A DNA stretch of 64,000 bases from Hofstenia miamia (taxonomy: Eukaryota > Xenacoelomorpha > Acoela > Hofsteniidae). Positions 22,451-34,042 of this stretch are shown piece by piece. The stretch covers positions 88,344 to 152,343 of the forward strand of contig CABFPE010000505.1 in assembly GCA_900660155.1 (NCBI GenBank), read 5' to 3'. Both the position numbers and the translations under genes were made by a program. The notes under the pieces are model-generated. The model made no database searches, was not told the DNA's origin, and saw nothing but the letters and a program-made list of their open reading frames with translations. Each line of letters begins with the position of its first letter. Position 1 is the stretch's first letter.

Positions 22451-23065
22451 GTGGTATAAATTGAAATTGTTTCTTTTCACCATCCACTTTTTCCAAATCT
22501 CTCTGGTATTCTGGCAACACTGTCCAAAAATCTGCATTTTTATGCAATGTTCCTTTCCGATGCTCTATGTTGAATTTAAACTCATTCAAGTATTCTATCC
22601 ATCTTGATATGATTGAGGATTTATCACCTGAGAACTTTTTTAGCCATGCTAGTCCACTATTATCTGTTCTTACTCTAAATGTTTGACCTGTTAAAAAGTA
22701 ATGAAATTTCTTTATACTTTCAACTAACACCAACATTTCCAATTTCATTGAGCCATAGTTTTCTTAGCTTTGCTTCAATTTATGACTAAAATACTGTATG
22801 GGCACTTCTTTGCCATCCTTTATTTGACCTAGGCACGCTCCTATTGCGATGTTACTTGCATCACAATCGAGGTTAAATTCTTTGTCGTAATCAGGTGTAT
22901 TCAATGATGGCATCCTACTTAACTCATCTTTTATGTTGTCTAGTTGTTCCTGTTCTCTCCATGTCCACTCAAAGGTTTTATTCTTTTTAAGTAATTCTGT
23001 CATTTTACTGGTTTTATGAGCCACATTGGATATGAATGAACCATAATAATTAATGAAACCCATAA
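22450..23065 (-). pseudogene. G1 RNase H (fossil)
   Basis: Follows reverse transcriptase in the Gypsy order. Recognisable blocks are FEWTWREQEQ and FNLDCDASNIAIGACLGQ (the RNase H start with its acidic residue), PIQYFSHKLKQ and then VRTDNSGLAWLKKFS and FNIEHRKGTLHKNAD. The enzyme removes the RNA strand of the RNA-DNA hybrid during copying. Confidence 0.85.
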
Positions 23066-23975
23066 TTCACTGTAAATCCTTTTTTGTTCTTAGACTGCTA
23101 ATATTCTGTATCATTTCTTTTGCATTATTTTTCATTCTTATTTCGCCTTTTTGAATTTGTCTCCCCAAGAATACTACTTGTTCTTTTAGAATTTCACATT
23201 TCTTTCCATTAATATGTAACCCTGAATTATACAAGATTTTTAACGTTCTGTCCAGTTTATTGAAGTGTTCTTCAATTGTATCACTTGCTATTAATATGTC
23301 ATCTATATACGCACTTATACCTTTTTCAATTTTCTTGTTATTCTGTTTCAGAACTTTTGTTACATATCTTTGAAATGTAGCTGGGGCATTACATAATCCA
23401 AAAGCCATATACATCCATTTGAATAGTCCATATGGCGTTATAAATGCTGTTTTCTCAATGTCTGTAGGCTCCATTGGCACCTGCCAGTACGCTTTACACA
23501 AATCTATACAAATGTAGTATTTATTCTTACTGGCTTCATATATGATGTCCTCTATCCTCAGGAGTAGATAGGCATCTTTCTTAGTAATATCATTGAGTTT
23601 CTGGAAATCTATACAGAGTCTATATTTATTGCCTTGCTTTACAAAGACAGTTGGCGCAGCATATGGACTCTCGCTTGGCCTTATTATTTTGTTATCTATC
23701 AATTCATTCAAGATGGTGTTATAGTGTTCTTTCAAGTGTTCAGGGACTCTCCTGCATGGCAGTCTTATCAGTTCTTCCGTCATCGTTATTATTTTGTGTG
23801 TCTCTCCCACTGCCTTGCCCATGCTTATTTCACCATAGTTAAATATTCTTGTGTGTTTTTTCAGTATCTCTATCAATTTTCTTCTTTCCTCTTCACTCAA
23901 GTGCTGATACTCTTCCTCTCTTATTTCTGGTATCTGATATTCTGTTTCTTCTTCTTCTATTATATTGATCAATAT
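23065..23975 (-). pseudogene. G1 reverse transcriptase (fossil)
   Basis: Classic Ty3/Gypsy reverse transcriptase. The palm blocks are YRLCIDFQKLND, ICIDLCKAYWQVPM, FGLCNAPATFQR and the catalytic AYIDDILIAS near 23.3 kb, followed by CEILKEQVVFLGRQI. The block order and the NAPATFQR motif place it with Metaviridae rather than BEL or copia elements. The upstream sequence links to the protease part. Confidence 0.95.
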
Positions 23976-25040
23976 TCCGTTTCTTCTTCTTCTATTATAT
24001 TGATTGCTTTGTTTACCATTGTTTTTTTGGTCTTCACTTTCTTCCCTTTTAACTTTAAGGTATCCTTTTTTATATTAACCACATGATTTGATGCATTTAA
24101 CATTGGTATGGTTCCTATTCCTTCCTTTAATACACACAAGCTTGATGGAATCAATAACTTTTTCATATTGATCCCTTTTTGGTCATAGATCATCACTTCA
24201 GCTGTTATGTGTTTTTCTGTTTCTATTTGACACATTTTCCAATTATTTGGTAGAATTTTTATGTCCTCCTTTAATTGAAATTGTATTATATCTGTGTCTT
24301 GCTCCTCCTCACAGGTTGTTACCACTTCTTCCTGCACTGATATGGTCTTGTTGGTATAATCGATAATGCATTTATTGTCCATTAAAAAATCATTCCCCAA
24401 TATGACTTCATAGGGTAGTGAATTTTTCTCCATGTCAATGACAGTAAACGTCTGTGAAAATGTAGTGTTAGCAATTTTCATCAGTACCTCCATTAATTTA
24501 CCTTTGATATCAATGTAATCTCCTGATGCATTTAGTAGTCTGCTTTTCTCACTTTTCAATTTTCTATTGTCAAATCTTATTTTCACCACACATTTGTCAG
24601 TAATGATTGATATTACTGCTCCTGTATCTATGGTTGCCTTGACCATCACTCCATTTATTACAACTGTAATTGTATTTGTCTTGATTAGGTCTGTTACAAT
24701 TAGAACAGGTGCACGGTTTACCAGAGATGGCGCTCCCTCTAGTTTAAAGTTTCACTTTCCATCTCTTCTATTCATTTGGATTCATCTTCATCATCTAATA
24801 GATCTTCCTCATCAAAGTATGCCTCTTCTTCTTCAATAAAGTTAATCTGCCTTTTGCAATATTTTTTCGTATGGCCTTTTTTTCCACATGTCTGACATTT
24901 TAAGTCTTTCCTATTTATCAATTTTACTGTTCCATCTTTTAACTTTATCTTTATGATTTCATCTTTCAGTTTTTCATTTTCATCTTTTCTTATTTTGTTA
25001 ATTCCACTCACCATTACCGGTATTACTTTCATTATCAATG
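23975..25040 (-). pseudogene. G1 nucleocapsid zinc knuckle and aspartic protease (fossil)
   Basis: A CCHC zinc knuckle, CQTCGKKGHTKKYC, lies near 24.85-24.90 kb and would bind element RNA. Downstream near 24.62 kb, VKATIDTGAVISIITDKC is the retropepsin active-site block (DTGA). LPYEVILGNDFLMDN near 24.37-24.41 kb fits the second protease block (ILGxDFL). A short acidic linker lies between knuckle and protease. Confidence 0.85.
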
Positions 25041-25049
25041 ACTTTTCAT

Positions 25050-26280
25050 TGATTCAGGCATTATTTTCCATTGTGACCTGTATCCCCAAAACTTTCCTTA
25101 TCATTCTTTCTAATGAATCATCAGCATGACATTTGATTTTGAACTGTTGTTGAATTGGTTCTGGCAATCCTTTGCATATATGGGAAAATAAGTTGTATTT
25201 GGAATATGTGCTTTCCCTAGAACTCAATTTCAATAGTCTCTCCACTTGCAACATATAATTACGCAAATCTTCTCTTTTATTCATTTTCAAGCTATTTAAT
25301 AACATCTGATACTGACTTTTGAAACTTTCGTCATTGTAATACTGCTGATACTCTCCAATTAATTTTTTGTAATCTGTTTTAGTTTCCAGATCCAATACTA
25401 AATAGTGCTGGTATGCCACTCCTCCTAAATATAGAGGAAATCTTGCCACTGCTTGCTTTTGTATCACCTTCCTTTCTTTCATACTCATTTTGAACATTTG
25501 AATCCATTCTTTGAATGTAGGAGAGTAACTATCCACTCTCCCCGTAAATTTTGGTAGTATTGCTTTGCATGCTGGCATATCATTGTCTTCCTCCTCTGAC
25601 AATATCATCTCTTCATAAATCAGTTTTATTTCAGTTGTGTTTTTACATTTTTCCTTAACCTGCTTTGTTATATTCACAACTAATTTTTCCACAAATTTGT
25701 CTTCTGTTTGACAATCTTTATACATTTAATTTTGCGCCTCCTTCATTGGTATACTACCAATTAGTTTCTCCAGTTCCTGTATTACTGTATTTTTTATCAC
25801 TTTAACACTGTCTTTCTCTTCTTCCATTGTCTCCTCATTTGTCAATGACGTTAGTCAGATCTTATCTTTCAAATCATCTATTTCAAGTTGTTTCAATATG
25901 TTATCTTCTCTTAAGTTATCATTTTCTTCATGCATTTGAGTCATCATTCATTGCAAATTCTCACTTTGCATTTTTATTTCTTTATTCGCTTCTATCAATT
26001 TTTCAATCTGTTTTTGAAAAACATTTCTTTGTTTGGTTAACCTTAGACTAGTGTCTTGTGAAATTTCTTCAATGCATTTATCTTTCTCAGCATTTGCCAA
26101 CTCTATTTCGAACATTCTTTGAGTCAAGTTTTCTATTTGTAACATCAACTCTCGCCTTTCATTATTGTTGTCCTCTATTATCTTCATCAATTCAGTTATT
26201 GAAACTTCTGCATTTTCTTTCTCTGGTTGCAAAATTATTTCCATTGGGGGAATTCTGACTTTCTGGGGATGTATTGACAT
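25050..26280 (-). pseudogene. G1 gag: coiled coil and capsid-like domain (fossil)
   Basis: The N-terminal part (25.95-26.28 kb) is a predicted coiled coil rich in E, N, Q and K, beginning MSIHPQKVRIPP. The capsid-like domain (25.06-25.6 kb) shows ILPKFTGRVDSYSPTFKEW, LGGVAYQHYLVLD and FSHICKGLPEPIQ, the usual Gypsy Gag landmarks. A zinc knuckle follows. In the family this protein forms the particle shell. Confidence 0.75.
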
Positions 26281-26540
26281 TTGCTGGGGTTATTTGATTT
26301 TGGGGTGTTCTCTGTGTTTTAGGTTTCGTCCTCTGCTTTTTCCGTGAATTTACCATTTCTATTGTTACTAGAGGTAATTATTTAATGATATCCTTTACTG
26401 GTTTTGTTGTACTCAAGGTTACTATTACTTGTCATGTCTGCACTTGTATTACTTACTTCCATTGAATGAGAAGAAACAACTATCTTGACAATCAGTAAGT
26501 ACTTTTGTTCATACCATTTACTACTCTTTAATATAACTAT
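26281..26540 (-). other. G1 leader between 5' LTR and gag
   Basis: On the minus strand, about 260 bases separate the LTR end from the gag start. I looked for a TGG-type primer-binding site next to the LTR end and did not find a convincing one. The closest TGG (TGGTATGAACA) lies about 25 bases in. Confidence 0.4.
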
Positions 26541-27834
26541 TGACACAACTACATTCTTCTACTTCTCTCCTTCACCATAATGCATGGTTTTTTAACTTAC
26601 CTGTCATGGTCGCCTTTTATAACTGCATAACTAACTCCAACTTATTTATATAATTTAGAGAAAACCTATTACAGGAACAACACTCAAAGGTAGAGTTGAC
26701 ATTTTCCTAATCTCTCTCCTTCACAATAAGTGGTTAGGCTATAAATGGAGCTGCCTTTTCAAAGTAGAAACCATCAAAGGAATTGGTATGTGGATAGCAA
26801 ACTCAGTGTGATGGGATTTGCAACTACTTAAGAATTTAGTGCATTGATTGTTTTTGTTATTATGAATTTGTACAAGGAATAGAGTGATGCAACCAGGATG
26901 CTTGAATAGCTTATTATTGAGCCTTACATGTAATAGCCCCACATATATAGAAATACATAATAGCCCTTGATACATGTAAACAATCAATGCTGCCTGCAGA
27001 AAGATATAGACGTGAGTCGGCTGAAAGTCTACCGTAAGAAACAATGAGCAACTTGTTGTGACTATTAAATAATCTATATGTAATAGAATGTAGAGATATG
27101 ACTTAAGTAACAATGTAAATATAAGTAATATTAAATCACTAATTGTAAGATAATGTAATAGCTGACTAAAGTTCAGTGATAGAGAAGTTAACATGTAAAA
27201 CATAATAATTGCAATCATAATAACAGGCAAGCAACAACAAGTAGGAAAGCTATAACGGGAAAAAACTCCTACACCTATCCATAACCTAAGAGCACACAAG
27301 GTAACTACAGCTGTCGCCCTCCCCACTGTGGAATAGCTATTAGGAGGCTGCTCCAGCATACCTTTAACTGGATGTGGGAACCACCATACAATTACCCCAG
27401 CTTGTAAACATTTAGCTTTCCATTAGAATATAAAATAACCTGACAAGAGAAAAGTAAATCCAATGTAAATTTGTTCATCAATAATTACATCACTTCAAGC
27501 ATATTTATAGCACTTTGTAATAAACAACTAAATACTCGACTAGTACCTGTTAATCGTTTCTTGTTTACAGTTTTCCCTCGTTTAATATTTCTGCTATGAT
27601 TACGCAATGTCAGCATTAATTTGACTATGCTGTTTGACCATCTATCATTTTGTCAAATATTGTTGAGCATAATTTTAAATCTAATTGCACAAAATGTTTT
27701 ACAAAATGTAATAATCAATCCTATCATCTGTTTACATTTAAATCATTATAATCATTATAAATATTTTTAGTCTTTGTTTTGTTCATCTCTTCTCTCATCT
27801 TGACCACACATGATAGTTGATGGATTATGTCACA
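26541..27834 (-). repeat. G1 5' LTR
   Basis: About 1,294 bases. On the minus strand it begins TGTGACATAATCC and ends GTAGTTGTGTCA, giving the TG...CA ends expected. It matches the other LTR with scattered differences and a different sub-repeat arrangement near the gag-proximal end. Confidence 0.8.
26739..27359 (-). CDS. Hydrophobic 206-aa open frame inside the G1 5' LTR
   Basis: Counterpart of the frame at 16,083-16,703, with the same start, length and hydrophobic segments (SLSLNFSQLLHYLTISDLIL, AALIVYMYQGLLCISIYVG). The residue changes between copies are spread out and include non-conservative ones, which suggests little selection since the LTRs separated. Could be a chance frame in T-rich sequence. 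Confidence 0.25.
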   Translation of the reverse strand: MLEQPPNSYSTVGRATAVVTLCALRLWIGVGVFSRYSFPTCCCLPVIMIAIIMFYMLTSLSLNFSQLLHYLTISDLILLIFTLLLKSYLYILLHIDYLIVTTSCSLFLTVDFQPTHVYIFLQAALIVYMYQGLLCISIYVGLLHVRLNNKLFKHPGCITLFLVQIHNNKNNQCTKFLSSCKSHHTEFAIHIPIPLMVSTLKRQLHL

Positions 27835-28500
27835 CAAGTGATAATAGACATAGAGCAACCTATCCCAAGATGGATGATTTCAATAGTATTCATGAAGAAG
27901 AATTGCAAGAAGAATATAGACCTAAACATGATGAATCTGAAGTTGAAAGAAGAATAATGCCCCAGAGGGCAGTGAAAAATAAAACAAAATATGACCCCAA
28001 AATATGGGATATTAATTTAGTAACAGAATTTAGGCAAAATGAAGAGAATGAGCTACTCACAGGTCACTGATGAAAAGCAGAAGAGTATGCAGAAGGACTC
28101 CACAATCTGATTGTCAACTAAAGGGCATGAGGATGGAGGAAACATTAAGCAGCAGCATTAGAAAAACTAGGTCATTGCAATCTGATTGTCAAATAAAGGG
28201 CATGACTATGGAGCATTCAACACCTAGTAATAAAAGAAAGAGAATTAAAAGATGAGCTCTGCAATCTGATTACCAATTAAAGGTTATGAGGATAGAGAAT
28301 CCAACACTTAGCAACACACTGTGAAGAGTAAGGAAGAGGTCTTCAGAATCTGATTACAAATTAAAGGGTATGAGTATGGAGAAAATGATGAAAAGAACAC
28401 CCTCACCCAAATGCCAATTAAAGGGCAGGCAGAAAAAGGAGGGCCAACAGTGAGATACTGATCATCAACTAAAGGACAAGAGGCTTTCTTTATAATATTT
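27835..28500 (+). pseudogene. G2 acidic head and QLKG repeat region (fossil)
   Basis: Matches the G1 post-pol part in order: MDDFNSIHEEELQEEYRPK, then RRIMPQRAVKNKTKYDPK, then repeats around QSDCQLKGMRME, QSDCQIKGMTME and so on, with arginine-rich spacers. The repeat unit is about 28 codons, as in G1. Function unknown. Confidence 0.7.
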
Positions 28501-29940
28501 GGCCTTGTCACTTAAATACCAGCAATAATTAGAGCAAACACCTGGTCTGTGTTAATTAGGTAAATTGCTGATGATAGCCTATTATTTTTTATATCACTTG
28601 ATAAATATCAGCAAAAAGAAACCATGTAAACAGGCGCTTTCAATATTGAATATGTCACATTAAACCAACATGAGGAATAATATGAACTAAATTCCCGCCA
28701 TTGCAATTGTCAAATGAAATCAACACGAGGAATCAGTGTTAAACCAATATAATCTATGCTTTACATATTTAATATATGAATATTCAAGTTATTATAAGAA
28801 TAATTTATGCAAAGCTTTAGCACTAAGTGAATATTGCTTGTTAACAAGAACAAAGTTTATTGACAATATATTTTTTAATGATGCCTCGAAAATTTCTTTC
28901 TAAATTTATTTAGAATAAAAATGTTTAATTTAAATTTATTATATGCAAAATTATTAGTGCATTGTTGAAGTATATAACCCAGTACATTTTCAAATTACCA
29001 ATACAATTATTTCATAAATCTGAAATTATGAATTTGGCTGTTTTATTGAAATGGCAATGATAATATGTTTGTTATTGCTTATTTCTTTGACTGCCAGCAA
29101 TTTTTATTCTGCATAATGCAGTTGTTTCTGCTTGTAGCAGAATTATTGAAATTATAGAAATAAATTATCATTAATGTTTAAATATGAAGTGTACTAAATG
29201 CTTTATAAATGTTTCTCTCTAAACATCTTCTAGACGTCTTCTAAACGTCTTCTAGACGTCTTCTAAACGTCTTCTAAACCATTTCTAAATGTCTTAAAGA
29301 CGTCTTCTACACCTGACATAGGTGCCATTTCTAAATGTCTTCTAGACATCTTCTAAACCATTTTAAGACGTGTTATAAGACATCTTCTAAACATTTTTTG
29401 TTTATTGGGTTAGAAATGTAAATTTGAGGTGTAAGCAAAGTCAAAATGTTATGCAAAATGAATATTTGTCAATTGTGATTAAAACATATACTAGTGAAAC
29501 CATAACAAAAGGAAACACTTCAGATGTATTAAACTTATAGCAATACATCAAAATCTGAATAAATATACATACATGTATTTTAATTCATTAATTTTATATT
29601 CATTAATTAAATTAAGTTTTACATGTAAGTACTATTTTTTTACTAAATTTATTTTATATAGCTCTGATATTCATTTTCAATTAAAAAATTTGCTTCTTTT
29701 CATGCAAACTGTGTATGACATGTGTTTTGTAAAATCAATGAATTTAAACAATTTTGTGTTAATGTAGTTTTTTATGAAAATTTGTTAGTCTTTTTGTAAT
29801 TAAAAATGTTTTGTGAGTTTCATGACATCTAATTGATTTGTTTTTGAGATGGCATTATGTATTCAATTGTGATTATCAAAATTTACCTATTGACTGAAAA
29901 AAATGTGAATGTTTACCCACAAATATTATAACAAAAGAGA
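28501..29940. other. Unrelated AT-rich sequence inside G2
   Basis: This stretch separates two collinear parts of G2 and so is probably an insertion, a replaced segment or both. It holds an 11-mer tandem repeat (29,218-29,395). No gene, terminal repeat or target duplication was recognised. Confidence 0.4.
29218..29395. repeat. Minisatellite of an 11-base unit
   Basis: Repeats of TTCTAAACGTC and TTCTAGACGTC alternate, well kept at the left and decaying to the right. The unit contains ACGTC/GACGT, so it is close to self-complementary and the array can form hairpins. Confidence 0.85.
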
Positions 29941-30926
29941 ATGTGTTCCAATGACATCAGAAATATACAGATGGCCAAAGTATACAATTCATCATATCCA
30001 TGCCCACCAGGGTCAAAGGTCAATTTATGTCACAAAATCTCTTGCAATTCATACTACTACTGCCTCCAATGATTTCAATACCAATGTTACTACCAACATG
30101 GAGGCTCAAAGATAAAAAGGCCATTAAAGTGTTCTGGTATGAGGAGAAGACATATGTAAAAACACGTCAGGAAGTGAAGAAAACAGTAAATGATTAAAGA
30201 TATAAGAAATCAAAAGAGATATTGATGGAGATTAAAAATAAGGAAAGAATCTGCATAGAAGGAGAAGTGACACTGTATGATCTCTACAAAGAAGGTGAAG
30301 CAATACTTAAGCAAATATACAAAGTTCAACAAGAAATCAAAATAAGAACAACACAAACAGTCATACTATCCTCAGGAATAAATGACATAGTGTGGGGAGA
30401 GTTGTGGAGCTCAAAATGCAGATGCTATGATGTAATGAGGCACATAGAAATTATAATGATTATAAGATTAGGGGAAAATGAACCCAAAGAAATTACAAGA
30501 GAAGAAGTACAAGAAAACATAAATGCTTTCTACAATGAAGCATCAATATCAAAATCACTGAGGTCAACATATGAATTCTTTTACTGCAATACTGAAATAC
30601 ACCCTGATTTGGATCATACAAGTAGGATAGATGCCATAATGAAGTTAATGATAGTGATAAAGGGATTAAGGTTGTATCAAAAATAATATGATGAGTTTAA
30701 TGAAAAGCTGAATGAGGTAAAAGGCATGTGCATAATATCTAAAATGTTGAAAAACCCATTATTTCTAAAACACAAGAAGATGGTAACAACTGAAAAAGAC
30801 GTTGTGTTGAGACTCACTAAAGAAGAACAGTATGAAAAAGTAAACTGGGAGATGTCAAAGGTGAACAGCATCATAAAGAAGGCAGCAGAGATGGTACATG
30901 GAGAGAGAGTCGTCATCCTTAATTAG
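29941..30926 (+). pseudogene. G2 post-pol tail with SGNH-hydrolase-like motifs (fossil)
   Basis: Collinear with 17.2-18.1 kb of G1. Shows ICIEGEVTLYDLYKEGEAIL, then QTVILSSGINDIVWGELW near 30.36-30.41 kb, EEVQENINAFYNEASISKSL, and IHPDLDHTSRIDAIMKLM near 30.6-30.65 kb. The last part (NPLFLKHKKMVTTEKDVVLR) matches G1 and ends just before the polypurine tract. Conservation of the GxND and DxxH blocks in two diverged copies supports a real protein domain in the ancestor. Confidence 0.5.
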
Positions 30927-30933
30927 CTAGACT

Positions 30934-30943
30934 GGAGGGAAGG
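30934..30943 (+). promoter_or_regulatory. G2 polypurine tract
   Basis: GGAGGGAAGG ends where the LTR begins with TGTGGGATAATCC. Position and composition parallel the G1 tract. Confidence 0.8.
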
Positions 30944-31870
30944 TGTGGGATAATCCATCAGAGTCCATGTGTGGTCAAAATGAGAAAAAGAATGGAAGGA
31001 ACTAAGACTAAAGTGCAAAACACATGGATATGATAGATTATTTATTTGTAAAATGCTTTGAAGCAGTTTTATATTTACATTCACTTAGTAGTATTTGGCA
31101 AACATCAGAAGACCAAACAGCGTATACTAATTAATGCTGATGGTGTGTAATTAAGCAGAACAAGAAACACAGGGAAAATTGTAAACAGTGTCAATCAACA
31201 GGTACTAGCTGAGTGTTTGATTATTTACATAAATGTGCTATAAATATGCATTAATTGTTTGATTTGATGATGAATGAATTTTACTGGATTTACTTTGTTA
31301 TATTGTCAGGTTATTTTATGTAATAAATGGAAAGCTAAATGGTCAAGCACAAGGGTAACCTTTTAGTGGTCACTGAATTCATTTAACAGAATTCTGGAGC
31401 AGCCTCACAAACAGCCTTTCAAAAGAGCAGTGAGGCTAGTAGTCAGGATTTCCTGTAGTGCTTTGTAGGTTAGGAATAGGAATAGGAGCTTTTACCCATT
31501 GTAGCTTTCCTATCATTCATATCACAAATAGCCTTGGTGTTTATATAAGGTTATTTATTTATTGTCTAACTTTACTCTACAAAGTGTCTGACTTACAACT
31601 TAATGAAGTATTGATGTGTTGGCCAACCTCATTGATTCTTCTCATGTACCTTGATTCAACATGTATTTACTTAAATGTAGGGGTATTATATGAAAGGCAT
31701 GATAATAAGCTATTGCATCCAGGTTGCTTTATTCTCATTTATCCACATAGTAATAATAACAAGAACAATCAATGCAATAAATTAGTAGTTCACCACACAC
31801 ACATTATCACTGAGACATCATTCCATGCGCTGAGAGACTCACCAATGGTTTCCAATGTAATGTCCAAGTA
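30944..31870 (+). repeat. G2 3' LTR
   Basis: Begins TGTGGGATAATCC and follows the G1 LTR with about 70% identity by eye. Shared landmarks include CATGTGTGGTCAA, GTAAACAG, AGGTACTAG, TATAAATATGC, TCAGGTTATTTTATGT and AATGGAAAGCTAAA. Similarity fades near 31.87 kb, so the right edge is approximate. A 137-codon frame (31,458-31,871) corresponds to part of the G1 LTR frame. From 31,264 on, the sequence is repeated at 34,044 by the assembly overlap. Confidence 0.7.
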
Positions 31871-32210
31871 AACTGGAGCTGTTACCAAAGAAGATAGCCT
31901 CTCTTGAGCATCGCTTGGCATTGGGTTTTGACCCTTTACCATCCACCTTCTTCAACCTAAACAATAGCAAAAGTTACTTACCTCCCACAGAACACTATGG
32001 TGTAAAATTAATTAAGTTAATACATACTGCAAGTGTTAGGTTGAGAACTGTTTCAGAATCTGTCATACCTAATTCATTGCCCAAACAATTAGAAACTGTT
32101 AAGCAAATTCAATAATTAAGTAAAAAAAGGGTTGGCAAGATTCTACACTCTTCCATCATTTTGTATCACCAAATCAGTCACAATTCCATGATATGCACTG
32201 CCTTTGTTCT
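31871..32210 (+). other. Stretch between G2 LTR and Polinton arm (copy 1)
   Basis: A 66-codon frame (31,915-32,115, repeated at 34,695-34,895) begins MALGFDPLPSTFFNLNNSKS. I recognise no family and the length is within chance. Nothing else seen. Confidence 0.3.
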
Positions 32211-34042
32211 AAATGTATAATAATTTAGTTAGTTAAAGGAATTATTAAGTCTAAATAATTCTAGTCAGTCAGTTGCAGCAAATAAACAAAATTGATTAAA
32301 ACAATTTGAGTTCTAATAATAATTCAACACTTGTAATTTGCATTGCTAGTTAGAAAAATAAGAAATTAAACAAAAAAAGTCATTTCACTCACATGCAAAA
32401 AATAGGTGCATGGTATTTAAAAGTTAGAAAAATACAAGTAAAATTTTACCTAGCAAAAATAATGTCTATAATAAATTTGCATTGCTAATTAAAAAAAAGA
32501 AATTAAACAAAATATTTCCATTCACTCAGTTGTAGGTTATACAAAAGTGATTAAAACAATTTAAGTTTTAATAATTCAACATTTATAATTTAGTTGATAG
32601 TTAAAACCATTATGTATAAATATATCCATTCAGTCAATTGCAAGTTAATCAAAATAAAATTAAACAAACTATTCAACATAGCAAAACTCAATTTAGCTTT
32701 AATCAAAAAGCATGTACATATAAAAGACATATACTAAATGTAAATAGACCTCTAAACCAAAAACATATATAATTTAGCTTAAACATGCACAATGTAAAGT
32801 TATAATACATCAATGAATATAGCTGGATAAACCATTAATGCATACATTCATTTATTCCAAAAAAACATGTACACTGGAAAGTGAAATATTACATCAATGT
32901 GTATAACCAAATAAAACAATACCTCATATAAAATTGTTTAAATCAAAACATATGATGGAAATAGAGATAATACAAAAAATGTATATAGGCACATAAAACA
33001 ATACCCTATATAAAATTGTTTAAAAGAATATAACTTCCCCATTATTCTCTGTAGTGTTGCATTTCTTACCCAAGGTCTGTTTAAATAGCTTCAAAAGCAG
33101 TGAGTTGATTACACACAAATTGATCTTTTAACATTAAAAGTCTTTTAACACAAGGCCATATCACTCATCTTACATTTTGAATTTAAAAGCAAAATATATT
33201 TTATTTAGCCACATAACATGAAAATTAGAACTAAGGGAATGGTGGAGTTATATAAACTTTTTGAAAACAACACATTAATTTATAAAAATAATATTTCTTT
33301 TCATTTATTTTGGTTATTTGTAGTAAATTTCTTTTTTCAAGCAAACAATTTTATTTTATAAGCTCAATATTTTATTTGGAAATTAGTTCCATGACTTTTG
33401 ACCAAAATTACTTACTTGTAAAATATATCAAACACAATTTTGTTATTGAAAATTTTGCAGTGTTAAAATACATGTTCTCTCTCTCTCAGCATCAAATAAG
33501 TTAGCCAATGTGATGGATTTAAAAGAAAAATAGAGCTTCTTTTACATTTTATATTTGGTAATGTTCTTTATTTGTAATTTATTTTATTTACACAATATAT
33601 CAATAATAGATGTTGCATTTTCCTTAACAAATCCAGGAAAAAATTCCCCCAAAACAGTAACTTCCATCAATTCAGTTAGCACATTTTTAAAATCCAGTCT
33701 TAAACATATATTCACACCACTCAATTCAGGATACAAAACCTCATTGTTGGCCTCTGCAATGTTAGTGAGATCAAAAACCATAATTGCATGCTTGTTATAT
33801 TGCATGTAGGGTATTCCAAAGCCATCATTATTTATCCCCAGAGCTTTTATTGATTCATAATATGCCTGTACATAGTTGTCATCTCAAACTAACATGGGGG
33901 TGTATTCAATATTTGATCCTCCACAGGTTATAATAACTTGCTGGAGTCCATAAATTTATATGAAAACAGATTTGTAAGCATTGTGCCTGTAAACTCTTGA
34001 TTGGAACAATTGTCAATGTGATTCTTCTAATGGGTTCATTAG
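32210..34042. other. Duplicate of the left end of Polinton A (assembly copy)
   Basis: Copy of 34,990-36,822. Contains the left inverted-repeat arm (about 32.21-32.95 kb) and the end of the minor capsid part (33,584-34,042, minus strand). Best ignored when counting elements. Confidence 0.85.

Larger units (their letters stand above)
15897..27834 (-). mobile_element. Ty3/Gypsy LTR retrotransposon G1 with post-pol region (fossil)
   Basis: A long LTR element of about 11.9 kb lies on the minus strand. Both LTRs (about 1.3 kb), a polypurine tract, gag, zinc knuckle, protease, reverse transcriptase, RNase H and integrase can be followed in the Ty3/Gypsy order. A further 3.9 kb of coding-like sequence follows pol. 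The element is broken (of the order of ten interruptions). The two LTRs differ visibly (roughly 10% by eye), so it is not a recent insertion. An ACACAAGT string occurs at both outer edges (15,884-15,891 and 27,832-27,839) and may include the target duplication, but the left edge is uncertain. Confidence 0.9.
27835..31870 (+). mobile_element. Related Gypsy element G2, 3' part only (fossil)
   Basis: Plus-strand remnant of the same family as G1. It has the acidic/QLKG repeat part of the post-pol region (27.84-28.5 kb), then 1.4 kb of unrelated sequence, then the last third of the post-pol region (29.94-30.93 kb), a polypurine tract and an LTR. No gag or pol remains in the window. The first recognisable base lies directly against the outer end of G1. 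Broken; older than or of similar age to G1. Confidence 0.8.

Noticed and set aside
23634-24086. Plus-strand frame of 150 codons, cysteine- and phenylalanine-rich
   Set aside because: Antisense shadow of the G1 protease and reverse transcriptase; no own family resemblance.
26500-26540. Primer-binding site of G1
   Set aside because: No TGG-type match to a tRNA end lies next to the LTR end; a TGGTATGAACA about 25 bases in is too distant and too short to call.
29218-29395. CRISPR-like regularity
   Set aside because: Units are only 11 bases and directly joined, with no spacers; an ordinary minisatellite in an animal genome.
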